This document shows positions 25,510 to 34,379 of a stretch of DNA of 64,000 nucleotides, one piece after another. Each line of letters starts with the position of its first letter. Position 1 is the stretch's first letter. The notes beneath the pieces were generated by a model. That model was not told the DNA's origin, made no database searches, and saw nothing but the letters and a program-made list of their open reading frames with translations. The translations under genes were made by a program, and so were the position numbers. This DNA is from Pusillimonas sp. UBA3987 (GTDB lineage Bacteria; Pseudomonadota; Gammaproteobacteria; Burkholderiales; Burkholderiaceae_B): assembly GCA_002384935.1 (NCBI GenBank), contig DGCD01000017.1, positions 62,001 through 126,000 of the forward strand, in the 5' to 3' direction.

Positions 25510-27771
25510 TTACAAGCGGGACGCACTGAAACCCGGAATTTCATTCAATGCAGCCAACGCACGTGTGACCTGCTCTGCGTTCTGCACCTCAACTGTGAAA
25601 ATCATATGTGCCAGCGAACGGCGGCTTTGTGTGTTGACCCCGATGACATTCAAGCGAAGGCGGCCGAAAACATCCGTAATATCGCGCAAGAGATTCAGGC
25701 GATCGGGTGCATGGATACTGAAAGCAACCGGATAGACACGGTCCTGAGTCTCGCCCCAGCTTACCTCAATAATGCGTTCCGGTTGCTTTAGTGCCAGCGC
25801 AGAAAAGGCCTGACAATCGGAGCGGTGAATCGACACGCCACGCCCCCTTGTCACAAACCCCCGTATATCGTCGGGCGGAACCGGGCGACAGCAACGGGCC
25901 AGTTGAGTCATCAGCGAGTCAACGCCCACCACCAGCACCCCACTCTTGCCCGACCGGGTAACGTTATCAGCCGCGCCTTGCAACTGAAGCTGCCCCGGCG
26001 AAACCGGCTCGGCCCCGCTCAAGCTCTGCTCACGCTCATGACGAAAATGCTGGTCGATATGACGCAGGCTGAACTCATCTTTCGCCACCGCGACATACAA
26101 ATCGTCAGCGCGGGCAAAACCCAGTTGACCGGCCAGTTGTTCAAGATTGACAGCTGTTTTGCCAAGCCTTTGCAACTCGCGCTCAACCAGCGTATGCCCC
26201 TGTGCAATACGCTCCTGCAGCTCAATGGCGTTGAACCACGACCGGACCTTGGCACGGGAGCGGTTGCTCGCCAGATAACCCAATTGCGGATTCAGCCAAT
26301 CACGAGAAGGCCCCCCCGACTTTGCGGCGATAATTTCAACCGTTTGTCCGGTTTGCAATTGCGTAAGCAGCGGCACCATATGACCATCCACTTTCGCGCC
26401 CCGGCAGCGATGCCCCAGGTCGGTATGCAAGGCATAGGCAAAATCAACCGGCGTGGCGCATGCGGGCAGCTCAATAACGCGTGCCTGCGGCGTCATGACA
26501 TAAATCCGGTCGTCTGGACCCGGCTTTGCCGTGCCCTGGCCGGCCTTGGCGGACGGCACGGGCTCTTGTTCTGTCTGGCCATCGGCTTTGCCCCATGAAA
26601 GAAGCTGACGCATCCAGGCCACTTTGCGATCATAATCCGAGGCCGCCACCTGGGTTCCCCCCTTGGGCCCGGCCTCCTTGTAACGCCAATGCGCCGCCAT
26701 GCCGTATTCCGCGAACTGATGCATCTCATGGGTCCGAATCTGCACTTCAAAAGGCTTTCCATCGGCGTCCGCAACAACCGTATGCAATGATCGGTAGCCG
26801 TTGGGTTTGGGGCGCGAAATATAATCGTCGAATTCCTCGCTGATCGGACTCCACATGGAATGCACCAGCGCAAGCGCTGCATAGCAATCACGCTCGTTAC
26901 TCACAATGACGCGCAACGCACGCAAATCGTAGAGTTGCCCGAACGACAGATGCTTATTGCGCATCTTGTTCCAGATGCTGTAAATGTGTTTGGGACGACC
27001 CGAAACATCAGCCTGTATTCCCTCGCTTTGCAATGCCTCGCGGAGTTCGCTGACAACACGATCGATAAACTGCTCGCGTTCAACCCGTTTTTCCTCAAGC
27101 TCGCGGGCAATCATTTTGTAGGTATCCGGCTGCAAAAAGCGAAACACCAGATCTTCAATTTCCCACTTTAATTGCCAAATACCCAGTCGATTCGCCAGTG
27201 GTGCATACAACTCCATGGTTTCCTGGGCCAGGTTCGGAGGGCACGCCGTTTTGGAACTGGCGTGCCAGCGCAAGGTTTGCAGCCGCGAAGCCAACCGCAA
27301 CAGGACAATCCGCAAATCAGCCGCCATGGCCAGCAACATTTTGCGCTGCAGCTCCCTTTGATCGACGCCGGTTCGGGGATCATCGGTATTCAGCCTCGCC
27401 ATCCGGCTCATGCCAAGCAACTTGCGGGCACCCTGAACCAGGGCCGCTATTTCGCTGCCAAATTTCTTAACCAGCGGATCCTTGCGTCCGGTAAGAAAAC
27501 TGCCTTGTGTCGAGATTGGCGCCAATATGGCACTGGCACGTGTGGCCGCATCCGCTTTCATTTCCGCCAGAATGCACGCCACCGCTGCCGCGTGAGTGTC
27601 GAGCGGTTCACCCGTACTGGCGCGCTGCCCATCCAGCGCAGGTTGGGCAAAAAGTACAGCCTGAATCAAAAGCGCGCGCCCGGACGCATCAAGGCCTTCG
27701 GCGGCCCGTGCCAGCCACGTCTCATCGAATGGCACTTGCAGCCCAGTTATCTCACTAGACTCGGACGTCAC
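25510..27771 (-). CDS. relA: GTP pyrophosphokinase RelA
   Basis: Ribosome-associated (p)ppGpp synthetase of the stringent response. The 753-residue protein has an N-terminal pseudo-hydrolase domain in which the HD metal motif is lost (RASAILAPIST where SpoT has an HD pair). The synthetase domain (about 240-370, with the RPKPNGYRSLHT motif) follows, then TGS (DRIYVMTPQARVIELP...), a helical and zinc-finger-like region (QLARCCRPVPPDDIRG) and a C-terminal ACT domain (FSIHAPDRLNLLRDI). The loss of HD identifies it as RelA, a synthetase only, rather than SpoT. It is 14 bases after pncB, so the two may be cotranscribed. Confidence 0.95.
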   Translation of the reverse strand: MTSESSEITGLQVPFDETWLARAAEGLDASGRALLIQAVLFAQPALDGQRASTGEPLDTHAAAVACILAEMKADAATRASAILAPISTQGSFLTGRKDPLVKKFGSEIAALVQGARKLLGMSRMARLNTDDPRTGVDQRELQRKMLLAMAADLRIVLLRLASRLQTLRWHASSKTACPPNLAQETMELYAPLANRLGIWQLKWEIEDLVFRFLQPDTYKMIARELEEKRVEREQFIDRVVSELREALQSEGIQADVSGRPKHIYSIWNKMRNKHLSFGQLYDLRALRVIVSNERDCYAALALVHSMWSPISEEFDDYISRPKPNGYRSLHTVVADADGKPFEVQIRTHEMHQFAEYGMAAHWRYKEAGPKGGTQVAASDYDRKVAWMRQLLSWGKADGQTEQEPVPSAKAGQGTAKPGPDDRIYVMTPQARVIELPACATPVDFAYALHTDLGHRCRGAKVDGHMVPLLTQLQTGQTVEIIAAKSGGPSRDWLNPQLGYLASNRSRAKVRSWFNAIELQERIAQGHTLVERELQRLGKTAVNLEQLAGQLGFARADDLYVAVAKDEFSLRHIDQHFRHEREQSLSGAEPVSPGQLQLQGAADNVTRSGKSGVLVVGVDSLMTQLARCCRPVPPDDIRGFVTRGRGVSIHRSDCQAFSALALKQPERIIEVSWGETQDRVYPVAFSIHAPDRLNLLRDITDVFGRLRLNVIGVNTQSRRSLAHMIFTVEVQNAEQVTRALAALNEIPGFSASRL

Positions 27772-27785
27772 ACTTCACCTCATGC

Positions 27786-28961
27786 TCAAACAGGCGGCAA
27801 TTGAAACACCTGCCGCAAATAAGCCAGATAGGCCGGGTCATCACACATTGTCTTTTCAGGCGCATCCGATACCTTGGCAACCGGCTGGCCATTGCAACGC
27901 ACCATTTTCATCACAATCTGCAAGGGCTCATGGCCCAGGTCATTCGTCAGATTGGTTCCAATACCGAACGAGACCTTGCAACGACCCGAAAACTGCTTGG
28001 CCAGTTCAATGGCACGCGGAAACGTCAGCGCGTCGGAAAACACCATCGTTTTGGTGCGTGGATCAACACGATTCGCAACGTAATGAGCCAACAGGCGTTC
28101 GCCCCACTGGAAAGGATCGCCGGAATCATGCCGGGCACCATCGAAGAGCTTGCAGAAATACATATCGAAATCGCGCAAAAAGGCATCCATGCCGTAGACA
28201 TCCGACAACGCAATACCCAGATCTCCGCGATATTCCTTGGCCCAGACTTCAAGCGCAAAAACCTGCGAATCCCGCAGACGCGGCCCTAATGCCTGACAGG
28301 CCTGCAAATACTCATGCCCCATGGTTCCCAAAGGGGTCACGCCATGCTTTCGTGCAAGAAAAATATTGCTGGTTCCGGCAAAATGCGCGCCCATCTGATC
28401 GCGCATTGTTTCCACGACCTCATCATGCCATTGCTTGGAAAACCGGCGTCGTGTTCCATATTCGGCAACTCGAAACTCGGTCAGCGCCGGATCATCGATG
28501 ACCAGATTCATTTTCTTGCGTAACCGACGACGGCCTTCATCCCAGCCCGGCTCTTTGCAGGTATTCCTGAAAAAAACCTCGTTCACAATCGCCAGCACCG
28601 GTATTTCAAACAAGATCGTGTGCAGCCAGGACCCTTTCACGGAAATGGCGATTTCACCGGGAAGCTCACCGTGATCAATATCAATACACTTCTCGGGCAA
28701 ATGAAACAGCCCGAGAAAGTCGGCAAAATCACTTTTAATGAAGCGCAACCCGCGCAAATAATCCAGTTCGTCTTCAGTGAACTTCAACTGGCACAGGGCA
28801 TGCACCTCTTCACGAATTTCGTCAAGGTATGGCGCCAGATTGACATTGGGCGTGCGGCATTTGTACCGATACTCGACCTGCGCAGCCGGAAAATGATGCA
28901 AAACCACTTGCATCATGGTGAATTTATACAGGTCGGTATCCAAAAGAGATGTAATGATCAT
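27786..28961 (-). CDS. pncB: Nicotinate phosphoribosyltransferase
   Basis: Salvage enzyme converting nicotinate and PRPP to nicotinate mononucleotide for NAD. It has 391 residues, the usual length for the proteobacterial form. Visible features are the N-terminal LLDTDLYKFTMMQ, the EYGTRRRFS signature (167-175), and H216 in TPLGTMGHEY, the position of the phosphorylated histidine in the E. coli enzyme. It is divergent from fdxA across a 185-base gap containing two inverted repeats. Confidence 0.95.
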   Translation of the reverse strand: MIITSLLDTDLYKFTMMQVVLHHFPAAQVEYRYKCRTPNVNLAPYLDEIREEVHALCQLKFTEDELDYLRGLRFIKSDFADFLGLFHLPEKCIDIDHGELPGEIAISVKGSWLHTILFEIPVLAIVNEVFFRNTCKEPGWDEGRRRLRKKMNLVIDDPALTEFRVAEYGTRRRFSKQWHDEVVETMRDQMGAHFAGTSNIFLARKHGVTPLGTMGHEYLQACQALGPRLRDSQVFALEVWAKEYRGDLGIALSDVYGMDAFLRDFDMYFCKLFDGARHDSGDPFQWGERLLAHYVANRVDPRTKTMVFSDALTFPRAIELAKQFSGRCKVSFGIGTNLTNDLGHEPLQIVMKMVRCNGQPVAKVSDAPEKTMCDDPAYLAYLRQVFQLPPV

Positions 28962-29010
28962 GGGTTCTTGCGTCGCACGCGCGGCTTGCCTTCCAGGTTG
29001 CTGAATGATT

Positions 29011-29045
29011 ATTGGGTAAAATGGTCGTAAAGGGTTTTACCCAAT
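29011..29045. promoter_or_regulatory. 11-bp inverted repeat upstream of pncB
   Basis: ATTGGGTAAAA (29011-29021) and TTTTACCCAAT (29035-29045) are perfect inverted copies separated by 13 bases, about 50-85 bases from the pncB start and about 100 bases from fdxA. It could be a regulator site or an RNA hairpin in a pncB leader. No T-run adjoins a stem end in a way that suits a terminator. Confidence 0.5.
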
Positions 29046-29071
29046 GTATCAGAACAGGCATTGTAATGTTT

Positions 29072-29105
29072 AACCTGGCATCTCACACTGCGGTGGCGCC
29101 AGGTT
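29072..29105. promoter_or_regulatory. 8-bp inverted repeat upstream of fdxA
   Basis: AACCTGGC (29072-29079) and GCCAGGTT (29098-29105) with an 18-base spacer, ending 41 bases before the fdxA ATG. It is either an operator half-site pair or a leader stem. The GC-rich spacer has no recognisable promoter boxes. Confidence 0.35.
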
Positions 29106-29146
29106 GGCATGACAAACCTGAATGTCATTTTTGCCGGAGTCCCTGA

Positions 29147-29470
29147 ATGACCCACGTGGTTACCGAAAATTGTATTAAATGCAAGTACACTGATTGTGTA
29201 GACGTTTGTCCTGTCGACTGCTTCCGAGAGGGGCCTAATTTTCTCGTCATCGATCCCGACGAATGCATCGATTGCGCAGTTTGCGTACCTGAATGCCCGG
29301 CCAACGCCATTTTCGCGGAAGAAGACGTCCCGGCCGACCAGGTCCGCTTCATCCAAATGAATGCCGACCTGTCCCCTGAGTTTGGCCCGATCAATCGTTC
29401 AAAAGGCGGCCTGCCCGACGCCGATGAATGGAATGGGGTTGAAGGTAAAGAACAACATCTGGAAAGATAG
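29147..29470 (+). CDS. fdxA: 7Fe-8S ferredoxin FdxA
   Basis: Small electron carrier with one 3Fe-4S and one 4Fe-4S cluster. The 107-residue protein has cysteines C9, C12, C17, C21 and C25 at the N-terminus and the second motif C40-x2-C43-x2-C46-x3-C50-P, the Azotobacter FdI pattern. A long C-terminal extension follows (after about 55), as is usual for proteobacterial FdxA. GGAG lies seven bases before the ATG. It is three bases upstream of fpr, so the ferredoxin and its reductase form a pair. Confidence 0.95.
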   Translation: MTHVVTENCIKCKYTDCVDVCPVDCFREGPNFLVIDPDECIDCAVCVPECPANAIFAEEDVPADQVRFIQMNADLSPEFGPINRSKGGLPDADEWNGVEGKEQHLER

Positions 29471-29473
29471 GGT

Positions 29474-30259
29474 ATGTCCGAAAAGAAATACACGCGCCAG
29501 AAAGTTTTGCAGGTTCGAGAATGGGTACCCGGAAAGTTGCTGTCCATTAAAGTCAGCCGCCCAGACAATTACAAGTTCAAAGGCGGCCAGTATGCGCGCC
29601 TGGGCCTGTCCGACAATACCGAATCAGAGGCGGAGCCTTCGGTATGGCGCGCGTATTCAATGGTAAACGGGCCTGACCAGACAACACTGGAGTTTTATTC
29701 CATTGTTGTACCTGAGGGGAAGTTCAGCCCGCAGCTGGCTGCCTTGAAACCAGACGATGCCATTTACATCGACAATACGGTTTTCGGTTTTTTAACGGTT
29801 GATCGTTTTGAGCCCGGCGGCACACTTTGGATGATTGCAACGGGAACCGGGCTGTCGGCCTACCTGTCGATGCTGAACGACCCCATAACCTGGTCGAGGT
29901 TCGACCGAATCATCCTGGTTCACGGCGTGCGGACCAAAGAAGAACTGGCCTACCAGGACGAGCTGCGCCAATGGGAAGCCAGCAGTGGTACCGAGGCCCT
30001 GCCTGCACGATTTGTCTATCTTGCCATCCCGACCCGCGAATCAATGCCTGGCGTTCCGCAGGCGCGCATTACCACGCTCATTAAAAACGGTGAGCTTGAA
30101 GAACTGGCCCACTGCACACTGGATCCGCAGCACAACAAAATCATGCTGTGCGGTAACCCGGAAATGCTGGCCGACGCCCGGGCCATACTGAAGGAAAAAG
30201 GCTTTGCCGTTGGCCGACGAGGCAACCCGGGCAATCTTGCTGTTGAAAACTACTGGTAG
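29474..30259 (+). CDS. fpr: Ferredoxin--NADP(+) reductase
   Basis: FAD enzyme that exchanges electrons between NADPH and ferredoxin or flavodoxin; in proteobacteria it supports oxidative stress defence and Fe-S assembly. The 261-residue protein has the FAD-binding RxYS motif (WRAYSMVN), the NADP-binding GTGTGLSAYLS loop, and a C-terminus VENYW. Such an aromatic end is usual in the subclass I and II bacterial enzymes. It follows fdxA directly and precedes phaZ by 36 bases. Confidence 0.94.
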   Translation: MSEKKYTRQKVLQVREWVPGKLLSIKVSRPDNYKFKGGQYARLGLSDNTESEAEPSVWRAYSMVNGPDQTTLEFYSIVVPEGKFSPQLAALKPDDAIYIDNTVFGFLTVDRFEPGGTLWMIATGTGLSAYLSMLNDPITWSRFDRIILVHGVRTKEELAYQDELRQWEASSGTEALPARFVYLAIPTRESMPGVPQARITTLIKNGELEELAHCTLDPQHNKIMLCGNPEMLADARAILKEKGFAVGRRGNPGNLAVENYW

Positions 30260-30295
30260 ATTCAAACCCTGTTTAAATAAAGGAAACCACTCGCA

Positions 30296-31528
30296 ATGCT
30301 TTACGACATACACGAATTGCAACGCACTTTTCTCATGCCGCTCGTTTCCTTTACCGGTCAGGGCTCGCAACTGTTTTCACACCCCTACAGCCCCCTTTCC
30401 TACACACCCGTGTCGCGCCATCTCGCCGCAACATACGAACTGATGCACCGGTTGGGCAAAGCTTATGAAAAGCCCGATTGGGACATTGACCAGACCATCA
30501 TCGACGGAAAAGAAATACCGGTTGTACCGCAATGCGTCAAGGAATATCCTTTTTGCAAGCTGATCCATTTCAAGCGTGAAGAACCAACTGCCAGAAAGCT
30601 GCCAACCGTATTGTTGGTCGCACCTTTATCCGGCCACCACGCCACGCTTCTAAGAGACACGGTGAAATCGTTTTTGCCGGCGCATGAGGTTTACATTACC
30701 GACTGGGTCGATGCCCGAATGGTATCGCTGAGCAACGGTCCTTTTCATTTACATGATTACGTCAATTACATCCGCGAATTCCTTCACTTTCTGGGACCGG
30801 GCGCCCATGTAGTTTCGGTGTGCCAGCCCACGGTTCCCGTATTGGGCGCGATATCACTGATGTCCGCAAACGACGACCCTTGTCTGCCCGTCAGCATGAC
30901 CCTCATGGGCGGTCCAATTGATACACGCCAATCACCAACGCAGGTCAACCGCCTGGCCACAACGCAGTCTTATTCGTGGTTCGAAAACAACCTGATTCAC
31001 CGCGTTCCGGCCAAATACCCCGGGGCGGGTCGCAGGGTCTATCCCGGCTTTCTTCAGCATGCCGGCTTTATTGCAATGAACCCCGATCGCCATATGGAAT
31101 CACATTACGATTTCTATCTAGATCTGGTCAAAGGCGACGATGACGACGCCGAATCGCACCGGCGTTTTTACGATGAGTACAACGCGGTGCTGGACATGCC
31201 TGCCGAGTTCTATCTGGACACCATTGATATCGTATTCCAGCAACACCTCCTGCCGCGCGGGTGCTGGGACGTCCAGGGTGAGCGCGTTGACCCAGGTAAA
31301 ATAAAACACGTTCACCTGCTGACGGTTGAAGGCGAGCTTGATGATATTTCCGGACAAGGCCAGACACATGCAGCCCACGGGCTTTGTACCGGTATTCCCG
31401 CCGAGAATAAACATCGTTATACGGCAGTCGGATCGGGACACTACGGCATATTTTCCGGCCGACGCTGGCGCAACATTGTTTATCCGGAACTCGCAAAATT
31501 CATTGCCAATGCCAATGCAGCCTCATGA
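30296..31528 (+). CDS. phaZ: Intracellular polyhydroxyalkanoate (PHB) depolymerase
   Basis: Degrades native intracellular PHB granules to release carbon and reducing power. The 410-residue alpha/beta hydrolase has a cysteine nucleophile in place of serine: C176 in SVCQPTVP, matching C183 of the Ralstonia eutropha PhaZ1 enzyme. The acid is D349 or D350 (EGELDDISG) and the base H382 (GSGHYGIFSG). No signal peptide is seen, which fits cytoplasmic action. AAAGGA precedes the ATG. The stop overlaps the rnfB start as ATGA. No phaC, phaA or phaP is in this window, so synthesis genes must be elsewhere. Confidence 0.92.
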   Translation: MLYDIHELQRTFLMPLVSFTGQGSQLFSHPYSPLSYTPVSRHLAATYELMHRLGKAYEKPDWDIDQTIIDGKEIPVVPQCVKEYPFCKLIHFKREEPTARKLPTVLLVAPLSGHHATLLRDTVKSFLPAHEVYITDWVDARMVSLSNGPFHLHDYVNYIREFLHFLGPGAHVVSVCQPTVPVLGAISLMSANDDPCLPVSMTLMGGPIDTRQSPTQVNRLATTQSYSWFENNLIHRVPAKYPGAGRRVYPGFLQHAGFIAMNPDRHMESHYDFYLDLVKGDDDDAESHRRFYDEYNAVLDMPAEFYLDTIDIVFQQHLLPRGCWDVQGERVDPGKIKHVHLLTVEGELDDISGQGQTHAAHGLCTGIPAENKHRYTAVGSGHYGIFSGRRWRNIVYPELAKFIANANAAS

Positions 31529-32160
31529 GCGACAACGGTCTCGTTGAACAGGTTGATGCAATTCTGCCGCAAACCCAATGCACTCAGTGCGGGTACAACG
31601 GCTGTCTTCCCTATGCGCAAGCCATCGTCCTGGAGCACGCTCCCATCAATCGATGCCCGCCGGGCGGGGACGCCGGCATCGCAGCATTGGCACAGTTGCT
31701 GAATCGTGCTGTTGTCACACTTGACACAAGCTGCGGACTGCCCGAGCCATTGCAATTGGCCCAAATCGACGAAACGCATTGCATTGGCTGCACGCTTTGC
31801 ATTCAGGCCTGTCCGACCGACGCCATTGTAGGGGCGTCCAAACTCATGCACACCGTGATCCCTGACGCCTGTACCGGTTGTAAATTATGCATTGCCCCGT
31901 GTCCGGTCGATTGCATCGACATGGTCCCGGCCGAACGGGAATGGACGACTCAAGACGCAATCCGGGCGCGGGCAAACACGCGTCGACGTGAAGACCGGCT
32001 AAAACGCAAACATCCCGAAGACCAACCGCTGGCTGCACGCACGCTGAGCAACAAGGCGGCGCTTACGGCTGCCGCCAACGATGATGCTCAAACGCGCAAG
32101 AAAACCATTGCCGATGCCTTGGCTCGTGCCCGAGCCCGACGACGGGGTACGCCCGAATGA
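31525..32160 (+). CDS. rnfB: RnfB-like iron-sulfur protein
   Basis: A 211-residue ferredoxin-type protein. An Fe-S domain near the N-terminus (CTQCGYNGCLPYA) is followed by two 4Fe-4S motifs (CIGCTLCIQACPTDA and CTGCKLCIAPCPVDC). This is the order in RnfB/RsxB, but the N-terminal membrane helix of true RnfB is absent and there are no rnfA, C, D, E or G genes nearby. The C-terminal 60 residues are highly charged (RANTRRREDRLKRKHPEDQ). It may act as a soluble electron donor, possibly with FdxA and Fpr encoded upstream. It overlaps phaZ and nth by four bases each. Confidence 0.85.
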   Translation: MSDNGLVEQVDAILPQTQCTQCGYNGCLPYAQAIVLEHAPINRCPPGGDAGIAALAQLLNRAVVTLDTSCGLPEPLQLAQIDETHCIGCTLCIQACPTDAIVGASKLMHTVIPDACTGCKLCIAPCPVDCIDMVPAEREWTTQDAIRARANTRRREDRLKRKHPEDQPLAARTLSNKAALTAAANDDAQTRKKTIADALARARARRRGTPE

Positions 32161-32801
32161 ATCAGCAGAAACGCGAGGAAATCTTTTCACGCCTGCAGGC
32201 CGCCAACCCTGCCCCAACGACCGAACTGAACTACACGACTCACTTCCAGTTGTTGATCGCGGTGATTCTGTCGGCACAAGCAACCGACAAATCGGTGAAC
32301 ATCGCCACTGCCCGTTTCTTTCCTGAGTATGGAACACCCGAAGGGATTCTGGCGCTGGGGCTGGAGGGCCTGACCGAAAAGATCAAATCAATTGGTTTGT
32401 ACCGGACCAAAGCGCAAAACGTCATCAAAACGTGCCGGACTCTTCTGGAACAACATAACGGCCAGGTGCCTGAGGATCGTGCGGCGCTTGAGGCGCTGCC
32501 CGGCGTAGGCAGAAAAACAGCCAACGTGGTATTGAATACCGCATTTGGCCATCCCACCATTGCCGTCGATACACATATTTTCCGTGTGGCCAATCGTACT
32601 CGCCTGGCCCAGGGCAAAACCGTGCTGGATGTGGAAAAGAAACTGGAAAAACTCGTTCCGCGGCAATACAAGCAAGATGCACACCACTGGTTGATTTTGC
32701 ATGGACGCTACGTGTGCCTGGCCCGCACGCCAAAATGCAAACAATGCGGCATAAATGACTTGTGTGAATATAAAGAGAAATCAGGGATTGCCCCGCTATG
32801 A
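32157..32801 (+). CDS. nth: Endonuclease III
   Basis: Bifunctional DNA glycosylase and AP lyase for oxidised pyrimidines. The 214-residue protein has the helix-hairpin-helix LPGVGRKTA with catalytic K120, the essential D138 (AVDTHIFRVANR), and the C-terminal 4Fe-4S loop C187-x6-C194-x2-C197-x5-C203. Its ATG overlaps the stop of the RnfB-like gene, a pairing also known in other proteobacteria (rnf genes next to nth in E. coli), so the ferredoxin might influence its cluster; that is inference. Confidence 0.96.
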   Translation: MNQQKREEIFSRLQAANPAPTTELNYTTHFQLLIAVILSAQATDKSVNIATARFFPEYGTPEGILALGLEGLTEKIKSIGLYRTKAQNVIKTCRTLLEQHNGQVPEDRAALEALPGVGRKTANVVLNTAFGHPTIAVDTHIFRVANRTRLAQGKTVLDVEKKLEKLVPRQYKQDAHHWLILHGRYVCLARTPKCKQCGINDLCEYKEKSGIAPL

Positions 32802-32893
32802 CAAACCCTCATTTGCTTTTGATTCGAGTCCCGTCATACTGACCCCTGGCTGAACACTGTTCTGTATTTCACAAGCAATTATAAGGGGGTTGC

Positions 32894-33604
32894 ATGGCGC
32901 ACCCTGCCCTCGAAATCAAAAATCTGAATGCGTGGTATGACGATCATACGCACGTTCTCAAAGGCATCGACCTCACCGTAATGCCTGGGCAGGTTATTGG
33001 TTTACTCGGCGACAATGGCTCCGGACGCACGACAACGCTGCGCTCCCTTCTTGGCCTGACCGGCACAAGAACAGGCTCCGTGAAAGTTAACGGCGTCGAG
33101 TCGATCCATATGCAACCCAAGAACATCGCTCATTTGGGCATCAGTTACGGGCCTGATGAACACACACTTGCTGAAGATCTGAGTTGTGAAGAAAACCTGC
33201 TCACGCCAATGCAGGGAACAGAAACACTGGGGGGGGGAATGTCGTTGGCAGACATTTACGAGCTTATCCCGCTTTTACGCCATTTCCGGCATCATCCGGT
33301 TGCACACCTGTCTACCCCTGAGCGGCAATTGCTTGCTGTTGCGAAAGTTCTGCGCCAAGGAACCAACATTCTGTTGCTGGATGAAATCAGTGACAGCATC
33401 ACACCGAACATTGCACATATCCTCAGCCACGCCATTGGCGCCCTGAAAAAACAGGGCTACACCGTTGTGATGGCAGACCACCAACCCGGCGCAGCCGCCC
33501 AGGTTACGGATTACTTCCACGTCATTAAAAACGGCCAACTGCTGAACAGCTTTTCACCGGCGCCAACCTGGAGCGAAGCTGAAACACAACCTTCGCCCCC
33601 TTAA
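32894..33604 (+). CDS. LivF-like ABC ATPase with degenerate motifs
   Basis: A 236-residue protein with the overall order of a LivF ABC ATPase (ALEIKNLNAWYDDHTHVLKG, Walker B ILLLDE at 159-164, H196). The critical motifs are altered. Walker A reads GDNGSGRTT, so the lysine that holds the ATP phosphates is R45. The ABC signature reads LSTPE (139-143) instead of LSGGE, and the Q-loop region is ISYGPDEHT. The frame is intact over its whole length with a good ribosome-binding site (AAGGGGG), so it is not an obvious pseudogene. It converges on the livF end with ten bases between. A regulatory or non-hydrolysing role is possible; so is early decay. Confidence 0.8.
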   Translation: MAHPALEIKNLNAWYDDHTHVLKGIDLTVMPGQVIGLLGDNGSGRTTTLRSLLGLTGTRTGSVKVNGVESIHMQPKNIAHLGISYGPDEHTLAEDLSCEENLLTPMQGTETLGGGMSLADIYELIPLLRHFRHHPVAHLSTPERQLLAVAKVLRQGTNILLLDEISDSITPNIAHILSHAIGALKKQGYTVVMADHQPGAAAQVTDYFHVIKNGQLLNSFSPAPTWSEAETQPSPP

Positions 33605-33614
33605 GCCGCAACTG

Positions 33615-34379
33615 CTATTGCGTTTCAGCCTTCTTGTTTCCAAGCCCCAGATAACTCTCAATGACTCGCGGATTATCGCCCAGCTCTTTCGCAGGGCCTT
33701 CAAGAATAACTTCACCCGTTTCCAGCACATAGCCATAATCAGCCACCTGCAGCGCAGCACGGGCATTTTGCTCGACCAGCAAAATCGAAACACCTGTTTT
33801 TCTCAATCGCGCAATAATCTGGAAAATTTCACGCACGATACGCGGCGCCAGACCAAGGCTGGGTTCGTCCAGCATCAGCAACTCCGGCTGGGCCATGAGA
33901 GCCCGACCCACGGCCAGCATTTGCCGCTCACCTCCCGATAAGGTTCCCGCGTGCTGGACACGACGTTCTTTCAGGCGCGGAAAAAGGTCATAAACCTCAT
34001 CGATTTTCTCTTTCCAGCCCGCCTTGCCTGCACGATAAAGCCGAAAGCCTCCCAGCAACAGGTTATCTTCTACCGTCATGCTGCCAAATAACTCACGCGT
34101 TTCGGGAACAAGCGACATGCCCTGGGCAACCCTTTGCTCAACCGGCCAGCCGGAAATATCACGGTCGCCATAATGCACTTCGCCAACACTGTGTCCGTTG
34201 GTGGGCAACGACCCCATGAGCGAATTCAGTAACGTTGACTTACCCGCGCCATTACCGCCAATCACGGTAACAATATGACCCCGGGCCACTTGGATTTTCG
34301 CCTCATTCAAGGCTGTCACCTTGCCATACTGCGACGTGAGGCTATCCACCCGCAAGACCAGCTTATCCGCCGTACTCAT
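33615..34379 (-). CDS. livF: Branched-chain amino acid ABC transporter ATPase LivF
   Basis: One of two nucleotide-binding subunits of a Liv-type importer. The 254-residue protein has intact motifs: Walker A GGNGAGKST, signature LSGGERQML, Walker B LLMLDEPS, and the LivF-type VEQN switch. Its ATG overlaps the stop of the livM-livG fusion. Compared with the facing plus-strand paralogue at 32894-33604, this copy is the functional one by motif content. Substrate could be branched-chain amino acids, short amides or related compounds; sequence alone does not decide. Confidence 0.92.
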   Translation of the reverse strand: MSTADKLVLRVDSLTSQYGKVTALNEAKIQVARGHIVTVIGGNGAGKSTLLNSLMGSLPTNGHSVGEVHYGDRDISGWPVEQRVAQGMSLVPETRELFGSMTVEDNLLLGGFRLYRAGKAGWKEKIDEVYDLFPRLKERRVQHAGTLSGGERQMLAVGRALMAQPELLMLDEPSLGLAPRIVREIFQIIARLRKTGVSILLVEQNARAALQVADYGYVLETGEVILEGPAKELGDNPRVIESYLGLGNKKAETQ

